A DNA stretch of 64,000 bases, from the NCBI GenBank assembly GCA_050249415.1, contig JBFWQO010000006.1:62001-126000 (forward strand), in the 5' to 3' direction. Positions 28,051 through 37,236 of the stretch are shown piece after piece. Source of the DNA: CADEFQ01 sp050249415 (GTDB taxonomy: Bacteria > Pseudomonadota > Gammaproteobacteria > Steroidobacterales > Steroidobacteraceae). The notes beneath the pieces are model-generated. The model worked only from the letters and a program-made list of their open reading frames with translations. It searched no databases and was not told where the DNA came from. Positions within the stretch are counted from its first letter, which is position 1. Each line of letters begins with the position of its first letter. The position numbers and the translations under genes were made by a program.

Positions 28051-29837
28051 GCGGCCGCCCGCCCCGCGCCCTCGCGACGGGCGCGCGCGACGATTTCGAT
28101 GAACGATTGCTCCATGTCGAGCGCGTGCCCCGGGGTCTCCCCGGCCTCGCGACGGATCTCCTCCGGCCTGCCGAGCGCGAGCACGCGGCCCGCATCCTGG
28201 ATCACCACGCGATCGCAGTACTCCGCCTCCTCCATGAAATGCGTCGTGACGATCACGGTCGTGTCCTGCGCGGCGAGCTGCGCGATGCGCCGCCAGAAAT
28301 CCCGCCGCGCAAACGGATCGGCGCCGCTCGTCGGCTCGTCGAGGAACAGGATTTGCGGCGCGTGCAGCAGCGCCGCCGCCATCGCGAGACGCTGCCGGTA
28401 GCCGCCGGGCAGGTTGCCGGCGCGTTCGGGCCCGCGTCCTTCGAGCTCGAACTGCGCCATGACCGCCGCGCGGCGCTCGCGCAGCTCCGCCCCGTGCAGC
28501 CCGTAGGCGCCGCCGAAGAATGCGAGGTTCTCGTCGATCGACAGGTTGCCGTACAACGCGAACTTCTGCGAAACATAGCCGATCTCGCGGCGCGCCTCCG
28601 CGCGGGCCGTGCGCAGGTTGTGCCCGGCGACCTGCAGGAAGCCGCTGCTCGCGGGCAGGAGGCCGCACAGCATCCGGAAGGTCGTCGTCTTGCCGGCGCC
28701 GTTCGGGCCGAGGAGGCCGAAGATCTCGCCCCGGCGCACACTGAATGTGGTGTGGTCAACCGCCACGAAATCGCCGAAGCGACGCGTCAGGTCGCGCACC
28801 TCGATGATGGCCTCCGGCTCGCCTGTCGCGGCCGGTGGCGCGGGCACGGCCGGCGCCTGCGTCGCACCCGGTGCGACCGTGGCCTTGCGTTCGACGACGC
28901 CTCGGAGCAGCACCAGAAACCCGGCCTCGACGCTCGCTGCGCCCGGGCGCACGGCCGCACGCCCGAGCAAAGCCGCGAGCCCTGGATCACCCCGTTCGAT
29001 CGCTGCCGGTTGACGGATGAAGTGCACTTCGCTGCCGCGCGGCACCGCATCGATCGACTGCGGGTCGTCGATGATGCGTGCCTGAAGCGCACGCGCCGGC
29101 TCGCCGACCGGAGTCGCGATGAAGCACAGGCCCGTGGCGTGCGCGCTGATCGCCTGCGGCGGGCCCTGCATCAGGAGGCGCCCCCCGTGCAATACGGCGA
29201 CATGCGCGCAACGCGCCGCCTCGTCGAGATACGTCGTGCTGACGAGCACCGTGATGCGCTGCTCGCCCGCAAGTTGCTCGAGCAGCGACCACAGTTCGCG
29301 CCGCGACAGCGGATCGACGCCGACCGTCGGCTCATCGAGCAGCAGCAACGCCGGCGTGCGCACGAGTGCACAGGCGAGGCCGAGCTTCTGCTTCATGCCG
29401 CCCGACAGCTTGCCGGCGAGGCGCGCGCCGAAGGGTGCGAGCCCCGTCATGTCGAGCAACCGGGCGAAGCGCGAGCGGCGTTCCGCATCCCCGACGCCGT
29501 GCAGGTCGGCGTAGAGATCGAGGTTCTCCTGCACGCTCAGGTCCTCGTAGAGACCGAAGCGCTGCGGCATGTAACTGATGCGATCCTGGACCGCCTGCGG
29601 ATCGCGCGACACGTCGATGCCGAGCACTTCGAGCGCGCCGGCATCGGCCCCGATGAGGCCGGCCGCGAGGCGCAGCAGCGTGGTCTTGCCGGCTCCGTCC
29701 GGCCCGACGAGCGCGGTGAGCCCGCCCGCGGGCACCTCGAGCGACAGATCCGCGAGTGCCTCGACGCGCTGCCCGGTTTCCTTGACGACGAAACGCTTGC
29801 CGACGCCACGCGCGACGAGCGCGGGAGACGCGTTCAT
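28047..29837 (-). CDS. Fused double ATP-binding protein of ABC exporter (YbhF-like)
   Basis: 596 residues with two nucleotide-binding domains. The first (~5-230) has Walker A GPDGAGKTT, signature LSGGMKQ and LLLLDEPTVGVDP. The second (~340-560) has GPNGAGKTT, a changed signature (LPGGYRQ) and LFLDEPTSGADP. An Ala/Pro linker (~320-335) joins them. Both keep the Walker B Glu. The layout equals E. coli YbhF (578 residues). Start ATG 29837 overlaps the HlyD-type adaptor's stop by 4 bases. Confidence 0.94.
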   Translation of the reverse strand: MNASPALVARGVGKRFVVKETGQRVEALADLSLEVPAGGLTALVGPDGAGKTTLLRLAAGLIGADAGALEVLGIDVSRDPQAVQDRISYMPQRFGLYEDLSVQENLDLYADLHGVGDAERRSRFARLLDMTGLAPFGARLAGKLSGGMKQKLGLACALVRTPALLLLDEPTVGVDPLSRRELWSLLEQLAGEQRITVLVSTTYLDEAARCAHVAVLHGGRLLMQGPPQAISAHATGLCFIATPVGEPARALQARIIDDPQSIDAVPRGSEVHFIRQPAAIERGDPGLAALLGRAAVRPGAASVEAGFLVLLRGVVERKATVAPGATQAPAVPAPPAATGEPEAIIEVRDLTRRFGDFVAVDHTTFSVRRGEIFGLLGPNGAGKTTTFRMLCGLLPASSGFLQVAGHNLRTARAEARREIGYVSQKFALYGNLSIDENLAFFGGAYGLHGAELRERRAAVMAQFELEGRGPERAGNLPGGYRQRLAMAAALLHAPQILFLDEPTSGADPFARRDFWRRIAQLAAQDTTVIVTTHFMEEAEYCDRVVIQDAGRVLALGRPEEIRREAGETPGHALDMEQSFIEIVARARREGAGRAAA

Positions 29838-30826
29838 CGCCCGAGGCGCACGGTCGCGGGCATGCCGAGGCGCAATCGGTTGTCCGGGTCGTCGACGTTG
29901 ATGCGGATCTCGTACACGAGGCTCGTCCGCAGGTCCTCCGTCTGCACGGTCTTCGGCGTGAACTCCGCGACCGAAGCGATGTAGCCGACATGCCCTGCAA
30001 GCGGCCGGTCGGGCGCGCTGTCGATCGCGACTTCGGCGGTATCGCCCGGCTGCACGCGACCGAGGTCGGTTTCGGACACATAGGCGCGCACCCACTTCGG
30101 CCGCATCAGCGCGAGCGCATAGGCGGGCCGTTGCGGCGACGCCATGTCTCCCGGCTCGAGCAGGCGGCTGCGCACGACGGCATCGACCGGCGCCACGAGC
30201 TCCGAGTCGGTGAGTTGCTGTTGCAGGACGGCGAGCGCCGCGGCCGACGCATCGCGCTGTGCGCGCGCCTGTGCGATGTCTTCCGCCCGGGGCCCGGTGA
30301 CCGCGAGGGTCTGCGCCTCTTTCGCAGTGACGGCGCGCGACTGCGCCACATCGAACGCGGCGCGCGCGGCGTCGAGTTCCTGTCGGCTCACCGCGCGACC
30401 CCGGGTCTCGGTGCTCACCGATTGCAATCGCTCGAACAGCGTGCGCGCGCGCAGCGCCTCGGCCTCGGCGCCGGCCAGATGGGCGCGCGCCTGCGCGATC
30501 TCTTCCGGCCGGCTGCCGGCTTCGAGGCGGCGCAGCGCTTCCTCCAGCACCGTGAGCTGCGCCTGCGCCTGTGCGACGCGCAGCTTCAACGTCGTGGTGT
30601 CGAGCACGGCGAGCACCTGGCCCTTCGTCACGTGCTCGCCCTCCTCGACCCGCATCTCGGCGACGCGTTCGTTCGCGTTGAATGCGAGCGACACCTGCCG
30701 CAGGTCCACATTGCCGTAGAGCACGATGGCGTGGTCGCCGTCGCCGCGCCCGAAGCCAAACCACGCGCCGGCGCCCACGAGCACGAGCGCCGCCGCGACC
30801 CAGGCGGCCTGCTTCGGTCGCGTCAC
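29834..30826 (-). CDS. HlyD-family periplasmic adaptor (YbhG-like)
   Basis: 330 residues, one N-terminal membrane anchor (~8-26), then a biotinyl-lipoyl-like half (VAEMRVEEGEHVTKGQVLAVLD), a long coiled-coil hairpin (~75-215, Ala/Gln/Glu-rich) and the second half (LTDSELVAPVDAVVRSRLLEPG). It links the inner-membrane ABC parts to the outer-membrane factor. It is first in the run of ATGA-overlapping genes and so marks the start of the operon. The 194 bases upstream hold no gene. No promoter stood out. Confidence 0.93.
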   Translation of the reverse strand: MTRPKQAAWVAAALVLVGAGAWFGFGRGDGDHAIVLYGNVDLRQVSLAFNANERVAEMRVEEGEHVTKGQVLAVLDTTTLKLRVAQAQAQLTVLEEALRRLEAGSRPEEIAQARAHLAGAEAEALRARTLFERLQSVSTETRGRAVSRQELDAARAAFDVAQSRAVTAKEAQTLAVTGPRAEDIAQARAQRDASAAALAVLQQQLTDSELVAPVDAVVRSRLLEPGDMASPQRPAYALALMRPKWVRAYVSETDLGRVQPGDTAEVAIDSAPDRPLAGHVGYIASVAEFTPKTVQTEDLRTSLVYEIRINVDDPDNRLRLGMPATVRLGR

Positions 30827-31020
30827 CGCGCCCGCCCATGGCGCAGGTCATGATTCATGGGCGCCTCCCATTCCTGCATGAAACCGCGAACCAGATCGCA
30901 TCGGCAGGGCTCGCCGCGGTCGTGAACACGCAATCGGGCGCGGCAGCGGAAACGCCGCCTCCGGCGCGGCGACGATCCGCTGCACATACGTGCGCGACGC
31001 GCGGGCCGGAGCGACGATCC

Positions 31021-31416
31021 TCACCGGCCGAGTCGCTCCGGCGGTGTTTCGCACGTCACATCGTACGCGCTGCAGGTCTCGGTCAGCACCGGGCGAACCT
31101 CCATCCTGAGCCCGTACTCGAGGCACGGGTTCTGCATGAGCCACTGCGCCGCCTCGTCGAGGCTCGCGGCGAGCATGAACCAGTAGCCGCCGACGATTTC
31201 CTTCGCTTCGGTGAACGGCCCGTCGGTCACGATATTCATCGCGACCACCTTGCCGTCGCGCGTGAGGCGCTGGCCCGTTTTCATCCTGCCCTGACTCACG
31301 AGCAGGTCGTGCCACACGTAGAACCGGTCGATCGCCCCCTGGATGTCTTCGGGCGAGGCCTTCGGGTCCCAGTGGCCACGCGACAGGACGAGGAATTCCT
31401 TTGGTTCGCTGCTCAT
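31021..31416 (-). CDS. YCII-related protein with DGPF motif
   Basis: 131 residues. The core DGPFTEAKEIVGGYWFM is the DGPF signature of the YCII-related domain, often encoded near ECF sigma factors, though none is here. The N-terminal extension is short. Ferredoxin-like fold with unknown ligand. A few residues at the end (ETPPERLGR) look non-conserved. It stands alone on the minus strand, divergent from the two-component genes. Confidence 0.85.
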   Translation of the reverse strand: MSSEPKEFLVLSRGHWDPKASPEDIQGAIDRFYVWHDLLVSQGRMKTGQRLTRDGKVVAMNIVTDGPFTEAKEIVGGYWFMLAASLDEAAQWLMQNPCLEYGLRMEVRPVLTETCSAYDVTCETPPERLGR

Positions 31417-31617
31417 CGCACAAGCCTACCTTTCAATGGGTGGCAGGTACCAAGCCGGAACACAGTGTAGCGGCGAACCGCGATCCGCGGGCTGCCGGCC
31501 GATTGCGCCAGCCGCGAGTCAACCCGTCCTGCCGCAGTTCGCGCGTCGCCCGCAGCCCCTCGTCGGCTCGCCGCGCCGGGGCCGCGCGGCCGGGCGCGAG
31601 TCGTCTATGCTCTCGCC

Positions 31618-32679
31618 ATGCTGTTCGGCTGGCCACGCATCCGCTTCACGCTCGCGGCGTCGATCCTGATCGGCCTCGTGATCGCCTTCGGCTGGAAATC
31701 GGGGCTCGTGTCGCTGCTCGTCCGCACGATCTCGATGGGCCTCGTCGCGATGATCGTCTTTGGCCTCTTCGAGCGATGGCCGAAGCGCCTGCCCCGCCGC
31801 CTCGCCCGCTGGACGCTGCAGGTCCTCGGCGTCGCGTTGGCGATGCCGCTCACCGTGCTGGCGATCTACATTGTCTCGACCGACGCCGGAGCACCGCCTT
31901 TCTGGCAGGTGCCCGACCGGCTCACCGGCTTCGGCATGCTCACGGTCGTCGGGCTCCTGTTCGCGCCGTGGGCCGCGCTCGGTGCACTGGTGCGGCAGAA
32001 GGACGCCCTCGCGCGCCACCAGGCGCTGGCGTTCGACCTCGAGCGCAGCGAGTTCGAGCGCCAGGCGCTCGACTCGCGGCTGCGGCTGCTGCAGGCGCAG
32101 GTGACACCGCATTTCCTGTTCAACACGCTCGCGAACATCCAGGCGCTCGTCGACACCGGGTCGCCGCAGGCGTCCACGGTACTGCGCAGCCTCGTCGCGT
32201 ACCTGCGCGCCGCCGTGCCGCGCCTCGACGAGCCCGTCAGCACGATCGCGCACGAGATCGAACTCGTGAGAGCCTACCTCGAGCTGATGCACATGCGCAT
32301 TCCGGACCGGCTGCAATACGCCGTACGGGTCGACGACGCGGCACAGCCGCTGCGCTGCCCGCCGATGTCGCTGTTGACCCTCGTCGAGAACGCCGTGCGC
32401 CACGGCATCGATCCGAGCGAAGTGGGCGGCCGGATCGAGATCGACGTGCAACGACGCGGCGAGCGCTGCATCGTGCGGGTCAGTGATACCGGGGTCGGGT
32501 CCTCGGGCGCGAGCGCCGGGCTCGGCACCGGGCTCACGACGCTGCGGGAACGCCTCGCGCTGATCTTTGGCGCCGATGCGCACCTGAACTGCGGCGCAAG
32601 CAGTCCGCACGGCTACCGTGCGGAACTCGATCTGCCGGCGCAGGGCGGCGCGCCGATACCGGAACGCGCGGCGCGATGA
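31618..32679 (+). CDS. LytS/AlgZ-type sensor histidine kinase
   Basis: 353 residues. Four membrane helices (~10-130) and a short cytoplasmic linker precede the His_kinase domain with QAQVTPHFLFNTLANIQAL (phospho-acceptor His about residue 165). The HATPase region has the N box in LLTLVENAVRHG and the G box GLGTGLTTLRERL. Its stop overlaps the start of the LytTR regulator by ATGA, so the two form one two-component system. The signal is unknown. Confidence 0.93.
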   Translation: MLFGWPRIRFTLAASILIGLVIAFGWKSGLVSLLVRTISMGLVAMIVFGLFERWPKRLPRRLARWTLQVLGVALAMPLTVLAIYIVSTDAGAPPFWQVPDRLTGFGMLTVVGLLFAPWAALGALVRQKDALARHQALAFDLERSEFERQALDSRLRLLQAQVTPHFLFNTLANIQALVDTGSPQASTVLRSLVAYLRAAVPRLDEPVSTIAHEIELVRAYLELMHMRIPDRLQYAVRVDDAAQPLRCPPMSLLTLVENAVRHGIDPSEVGGRIEIDVQRRGERCIVRVSDTGVGSSGASAGLGTGLTTLRERLALIFGADAHLNCGASSPHGYRAELDLPAQGGAPIPERAAR

Positions 32680-33470
32680 ATGCGCGGCCAACCGCGCTGA
32701 TCGCGGATGACGAGCCGCTGCTGCGAGAGGCGCTCGCACGGCAGCTCGCGGCAGCGTGGCCCGAGCTCGCGGTGATCGCGCAGGCACGCAATGGTCGCGA
32801 AGCGCTCGAACTGTTCGAGACGCATCGACCCGACGTGTGCTTTCTCGACGTGCACATGCCCGGGCTCACCGGCATCGAGGCGGCGCGCGAGATCGGGCGC
32901 CGTGCGCATCTCGTGTTCGTGACCGCGTACGACGACTATGCCGTGCAGGCCTTCGCGCAGGGCGTGCTCGACTATCTCGTCAAGCCCGTGGAAGCGGCAC
33001 GCCTCGCCAATACGGTCGCACGGATCAAGGAGCGACTCGGCACGGCACAACCCGCGCTCAATACCGATGCACTGCTCGGGCAACTCGCCGAAGCGCTGCG
33101 CCGTCACCTCGAGCCGGGCGTTGCGACGGCGCCGCTCCGCTGGATCCGCGCGCAGATCGGCCCGACCCTGCGGTTGATTCCGGTCGACGAGATCGACTAC
33201 CTGCGGTCGGACAGCAAGTACACGCTCGTCGCCTGGCGCGGCGACGGTGGCAAGGCGGGCGAAGCGCTGATCCGGCTCGCGCTGCGGGACCTCGTCGCGC
33301 AGCTCGACCCGTCGCAGTTCTGCCAGGTGCACCGCTCGGTCGTCGTGAATCTCCGTGCCGTGAGCCATGTCACGCGTGGCGAGCACGACACGGCGACGCT
33401 GCACCTGAGGGGCCGCGACGAGGTGCTGCCCGTGAGCCGCAGCTACCTGCACCTGTTCAGGCAGATGTAG
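32676..33470 (+). CDS. LytTR-family response regulator
   Basis: 264 residues. The receiver domain has the acidic pocket in ADDEP, phospho-acceptor Asp58 in CFLDVHMPG, and the YLVKPV Lys. The LytTR DNA-binding domain spans ~155-264 (LIPVDEIDYLRSDSKYTLVAW, FCQVHRSVVVNL). Regulators of this type bind promoter repeats and control envelope or virulence functions, as AlgR does in Pseudomonas. Targets cannot be told from the window. Confidence 0.95.
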   Translation: MNARPTALIADDEPLLREALARQLAAAWPELAVIAQARNGREALELFETHRPDVCFLDVHMPGLTGIEAAREIGRRAHLVFVTAYDDYAVQAFAQGVLDYLVKPVEAARLANTVARIKERLGTAQPALNTDALLGQLAEALRRHLEPGVATAPLRWIRAQIGPTLRLIPVDEIDYLRSDSKYTLVAWRGDGGKAGEALIRLALRDLVAQLDPSQFCQVHRSVVVNLRAVSHVTRGEHDTATLHLRGRDEVLPVSRSYLHLFRQM

Positions 33471-33500
33471 TGCGCACGGAATGCGCCGGATGCCGGGACC

Positions 33501-33902
33501 TCAGGCGGGCGGCGGCGGAAACCGCGGGAATGCCGGCACAGTCTCGAGCCGATCGTCCCAGCCGGCCTTGGTCGCGGCGAAAATGTGCGCATCCGGACGA
33601 ATCGGCACGTCGCTGTCGAGGCTCCCGGCCGGCACCGCGAGCATCCCGCCATCCTTGCAGGGCAGCGCCGATCCACACACCGTGCAGAAAGCCCGGCGAT
33701 GCCGGGTGCCCGGAAGACTGAATGTCCTCACCGCACGGTCGCCGGTGAGCCATCGGAGGGTGGCACTCGAAGAGAACAGGTTGGCCGCGTGTGCCGAGCC
33801 CGTATCCTTGCGGCAGTAGCCGCAATGGCAAAGATAGAAGCGATCGAAGGGGCCGCGCACCTCGAAGCGAACCGCGCCACACAGGCAGGATCCCGAATGC
33901 AT
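33501..33902 (-). CDS. GFA-family (glutathione-dependent formaldehyde-activating-like) protein
   Basis: 133 residues with the Cys pattern of the GFA zinc fold: GSCLCGAVRFEV, CHCGYCRK and FCTVCGSAL. ATG 33902 places the first motif at residue 3, as in homologues; an ATG 48 bases upstream would add 16 unconserved residues. Most members of this widespread family have no proven substrate. Confidence 0.87.
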   Translation of the reverse strand: MHSGSCLCGAVRFEVRGPFDRFYLCHCGYCRKDTGSAHAANLFSSSATLRWLTGDRAVRTFSLPGTRHRRAFCTVCGSALPCKDGGMLAVPAGSLDSDVPIRPDAHIFAATKAGWDDRLETVPAFPRFPPPPA

Positions 33903-34072
33903 TGCGTCCAACTGAAGACCCCCGTGCGGTACGCCAAGGCCGCGCGCCATTCTGCGCCATAAAGGCGCCGTCCGAGGAGAAGGGGCTGGTGAAGCCGGTA
34001 GGACGGCGGGGTCTCAGGCGGCTCCTCGGCATCGCGAAATCGCCGGCTCGCCGGCGCGGCATCCGATCCCGC

Positions 34073-34543
34073 CTATGACGCCTCTGCGCGCCGGATGCGG
34101 CGGTTATAGGTATGGAACGCCTCGTCACGCACCCAGCCGAGCGATTCGTAGAGGGCCTGGGCGGACGCGTTCGTTTTCGCGGTCATCAGATCCATGCGCA
34201 CCTTGCCGCTGTCGGCGGCGAGCGTCTCCGCGGCCGACAGCAAAGCCCTCGCCGCGCCGCCGCGCCGTGACCCTGGTGCGACGAACAAATCGTACAGCGT
34301 GAAAATGGGGGCGGCCTCGACCGAGCAGAACGTCGGGTAAAGCTGGCAGAAGCCCGCGACGCGCCCCGCATTGTCCAGCGCGACGAGGATGACGGACTCG
34401 CGATTCCCGAGCCGTGCCCGAATGTAGCCCGTCGCGAGCGCCGGATCCGGATCGCGGCCGTAGAACTGCCGATATGCGTCGAAGAGGACTGCGACCGCCT
34501 CGACATCCGCCAGGGTCGCCTGCCGTACGGTAATCGTGTTCAC
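34073..34543 (-). CDS. GNAT-family N-acetyltransferase
   Basis: 156 residues. The acetyl-CoA loop is in FVAPGSRRGGAARALLSAA (family Q/RxxGxG/A), preceded by YDL, and followed by ASAQALYESLGWVRDEAFHTY near the end. The substrate is unknown. GTG 34543 is favoured because GAGG lies 5 bases upstream and the ITVRQATLADVEAV strand follows at once. A longer frame begins at 34582. Confidence 0.88.
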   Translation of the reverse strand: MNTITVRQATLADVEAVAVLFDAYRQFYGRDPDPALATGYIRARLGNRESVILVALDNAGRVAGFCQLYPTFCSVEAAPIFTLYDLFVAPGSRRGGAARALLSAAETLAADSGKVRMDLMTAKTNASAQALYESLGWVRDEAFHTYNRRIRRAEAS

Positions 34544-34615
34544 GAGGGCCTCGCCTCCGCGGCCGGGCAATTGGGGTACCATCGGCTGTCAGGTGTTCCG
34601 CCGAGGTACTTCGCA

Positions 34616-35158
34616 ATGTATCAGGACATCATCTGGACCGTCGCGCTCATCGCGATGGGGCTGATAGCCTTGGGCTTCCTGTGGGTGATTTCGCAGGCCG
34701 GCAAGGTCGCGGATGCCGCCTCCTCGGATCGCACGCATCACCGTGCGAACGTCCTGCGCCGCTGGTTGTTCGGGGCGCTGCTCGTCGTGTTCGCCGGCGT
34801 CACCTGGGCGTCGCTGCACCGGTTCCCGATACCGCGCCAGCACGGGACTCTGGATGCGCAGCAGGCCGTGGATGTCATCGGGCGGCAGTGGTCGTGGGAG
34901 ATGAGTGCCACCACGCTCACGACCGGCACACCGGTCGAGTTCCGCGTCACGAGCGATGACGTGAACCACGGCTTTGCGATCTATGCGCCGGACGGCCGCA
35001 TCGTCACGCAAACGCAGGCCATGCCGGGATACACCAACAGGATCCTGTACACCTTCACCGAGCCCGGCACCTACAGCGTGATGTGCCTCGAGTATTGCGG
35101 CCTGGGCCATGCGCCGATGGCCGGCGAGATCCAGGTGGTCGCAGCGGAGGAAAACTGA
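34616..35158 (+). CDS. CuA-containing heme-copper reductase subunit II
   Basis: 180 residues, two membrane helices (~6-28, ~50-67) then a periplasmic cupredoxin domain. The CuA ligands are complete: His118 (VNHGF), Cys157, Glu159, Cys161, His165 and Met168 (CLEYCGLGHAPM). It accepts electrons from cytochrome c. The protein is short, like subunit II of B-family enzymes. ATG 34616 has GAGG 10 bases upstream. It precedes subunit I by one base. Confidence 0.92.
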   Translation: MYQDIIWTVALIAMGLIALGFLWVISQAGKVADAASSDRTHHRANVLRRWLFGALLVVFAGVTWASLHRFPIPRQHGTLDAQQAVDVIGRQWSWEMSATTLTTGTPVEFRVTSDDVNHGFAIYAPDGRIVTQTQAMPGYTNRILYTFTEPGTYSVMCLEYCGLGHAPMAGEIQVVAAEEN

Positions 35159-35159
35159 G

Positions 35160-36644
35160 ATGGCCACACTCACCCTGTATCCGGACGACGAGCGCCTGCC
35201 GCGTGGCGAGCGCGTCGTGTTCAACCTGTACCTGGTCAGTGCGGTGGTGCTGTTCGTGCTGATGATGCTGCTCGGGCTCGCGATGCGGATGTCGCAGGGC
35301 AACTGGCTGACGCTCGCGCCCGACCTCTTCTACCGCCTGCTCTCCATGCACGGCGCCGGCATGGTCGGCACGATGGGCCTCGTGACCACCGCGGTGATGT
35401 GGTTCTTCCTGCGCAAGTACGTGACGCTGCACCTGTGGGCCTTCGTCGCCAACTACGTGCTGTTCCTGCTGGGCGCCCTGTGCATCATCGGCTCGATCTT
35501 CCTCGGCAATTACGCCGGGCTGTGGACATTCCTGTACCCGCTGCCCGCGCGCGGCCTGGTGTGGAGCCCGCAGGCGGCCGCGGTGTTCATGTCCGGTTAT
35601 CTGCTGATCGGCGTCGGTATGCTGCTCTTCTATCTCGACGCGGCGGCGGGTGTCATCCGCGTGTACGGCAACCTGGGACGCGCCCTCGGCCTGCAATGGC
35701 TCTTCAGCGGGCAGATCGACCAGTCGCATCCGAAGGCCGTGGTCGCGAGCACGCTGGTGATCATCGCCAATTCGCTCGGCATCCTGGCCGGCGCCGTGGT
35801 GCTGGTACTGTGTCTCGTCAACATCTACGACCCGCAGATGGCGCTGAACGCGCTGCTCGCCAAGAACCTGATCTACTGGTTCGGCCACATGTACATCAAC
35901 GCGACGATCTACATGGGCGTGATCGCGGTGTACGAGCTGTTGCCGCGCTACACGGGCAAGCCCTACCCCGTCACGCGACCCTTCCTGTGGTCCTGGGCCG
36001 CGAGCACCGTGTTCGTGATCGTCGTGTTCCCGCACCACCTGCTCATGGACTACGCCGAGCCGCGCTGGATGGCGGTGACGGGCCAGATCATCTCCCACAG
36101 CGCCGGTTTCCCGGTGTTCCTGGTCACCGCCTACGGCGCGCTCGCGAACGTCTATCGTTCCGGCATGCGCTGGACCATGCCGTCGCGGCTGATGATGCTG
36201 TCGATGTTCGGGTGGGCCGCCGGCATCGTGCCCGCCGTCATCGACGGCACGATCAGCGTCAACCGCGTGATGCACAACACGCAGTGGGTGCCCGGCCACT
36301 TCCATTTCTACCTGCTGCTCGGTGTGCTGCCGATGGCGCTCGCGTTGATGTACCACGTGGTCGGCAGTCGCAGGCACTCGCCGCCGGACTCCGGTGCGGA
36401 TCGCATCGGTCTGCCGCTCTATCTCGTCGGCGGGCTCGTGTTCGTGATGGCCTTCCTCGATGCCGGGCGACTCAGCGTGGCGCGCCGCATGGACACCCAC
36501 CTGCCGTCGTGGTGGTCGACCGATCAGGCCGGATCCATCGGCGCGGCACTCGTGATACTCGCGATGGTGTATTTCGCGGTCCGCATCGGCGCCGGTCTCC
36601 TGAGGGCACCTGCCGATGGCGATCGCGCGCACCCTGCTGGCTAG
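35160..36644 (+). CDS. Heme-copper oxidase superfamily subunit I, lacking the active-site tyrosine
   Basis: 494 residues, about 12-13 membrane helices. Metal ligands are all present: His64 and His382 (low-spin heme), His380 (high-spin heme, WVPGHFHF), His243 (GHM) and His292-His293 (FPHHLLMD) for CuB. In A- and B-family oxidases a Tyr lies four residues after the first CuB His; here position 247 is Asn (GHMYINATIY). The C-family Tyr position, six residues before His292, is Val. The catalytic Tyr is therefore missing, as in nitric-oxide reductases. With a CuA subunit II it may be a CuA-dependent NO reductase rather than an oxygen reductase. This is inference. Confidence 0.9.
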   Translation: MATLTLYPDDERLPRGERVVFNLYLVSAVVLFVLMMLLGLAMRMSQGNWLTLAPDLFYRLLSMHGAGMVGTMGLVTTAVMWFFLRKYVTLHLWAFVANYVLFLLGALCIIGSIFLGNYAGLWTFLYPLPARGLVWSPQAAAVFMSGYLLIGVGMLLFYLDAAAGVIRVYGNLGRALGLQWLFSGQIDQSHPKAVVASTLVIIANSLGILAGAVVLVLCLVNIYDPQMALNALLAKNLIYWFGHMYINATIYMGVIAVYELLPRYTGKPYPVTRPFLWSWAASTVFVIVVFPHHLLMDYAEPRWMAVTGQIISHSAGFPVFLVTAYGALANVYRSGMRWTMPSRLMMLSMFGWAAGIVPAVIDGTISVNRVMHNTQWVPGHFHFYLLLGVLPMALALMYHVVGSRRHSPPDSGADRIGLPLYLVGGLVFVMAFLDAGRLSVARRMDTHLPSWWSTDQAGSIGAALVILAMVYFAVRIGAGLLRAPADGDRAHPAG

Positions 36645-37236
36645 TCTCGCGATCCTGACAGCCGGCGCGACGGCGTTCGGTTACGCCACCGACGGCCTGC
36701 GCGCGTTCACCAGTGAAAGCGCGCGCCGGCTCGAGATCCGCGATCATCCGCGCATCGTTCCGCCGTCACTCGCGCTGGAGACTGCCGACGGCGCGCGCGT
36801 GGAATTCTCCGCGCTGCAGGGCCGCTGGGTACTCGTGGACTTCATCTACACCCGTTGTCCGACGTGGTGCTCGGTCCTCGGGAGCGAGTTCGCACAGCTG
36901 GAGCGGCAACTGTCGGACGCCATCGGGGCGGGCCGCGTGCAATTGCTGAGCATCAGCTTCGATCCGGCCCACGATACGCCCGCGCGCCTCGCCGACTACC
37001 AGCGCCGGTTCGGCGCATCAGGCAACGGCTGGATTGCCGCGCGGCCCGCAGACGAAGGGGCGCTCGACAGCCTTATGCGTGCATTCGCCGTGACGGCCAT
37101 TCCGGACGGCTTCGGCGGCTACGTCCACAACGCCGCGATCCTGGTGGTGGATCCCGCGGGAAGGCTGGTCCGCGTACTGGATGCCGACGACGCGCATGGC
37201 GCCGCGGCGTACGTTCGCGCCAGGCTCGAACCGTGA
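36616..37236 (+). CDS. Sco1/SenC-type copper chaperone
   Basis: 206 residues. An N-terminal membrane anchor is followed by a thioredoxin-like domain with the copper site CPTWC (Cys81, Cys85) and the distal His in GGYVHNAAILVV. It delivers copper to the CuA site of subunit II. It starts 29 bases inside the subunit I gene and its stop overlaps the next start as GTGA, so the four genes are one unit. Confidence 0.92.
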   Translation: MAIARTLLASLAILTAGATAFGYATDGLRAFTSESARRLEIRDHPRIVPPSLALETADGARVEFSALQGRWVLVDFIYTRCPTWCSVLGSEFAQLERQLSDAIGAGRVQLLSISFDPAHDTPARLADYQRRFGASGNGWIAARPADEGALDSLMRAFAVTAIPDGFGGYVHNAAILVVDPAGRLVRVLDADDAHGAAAYVRARLEP

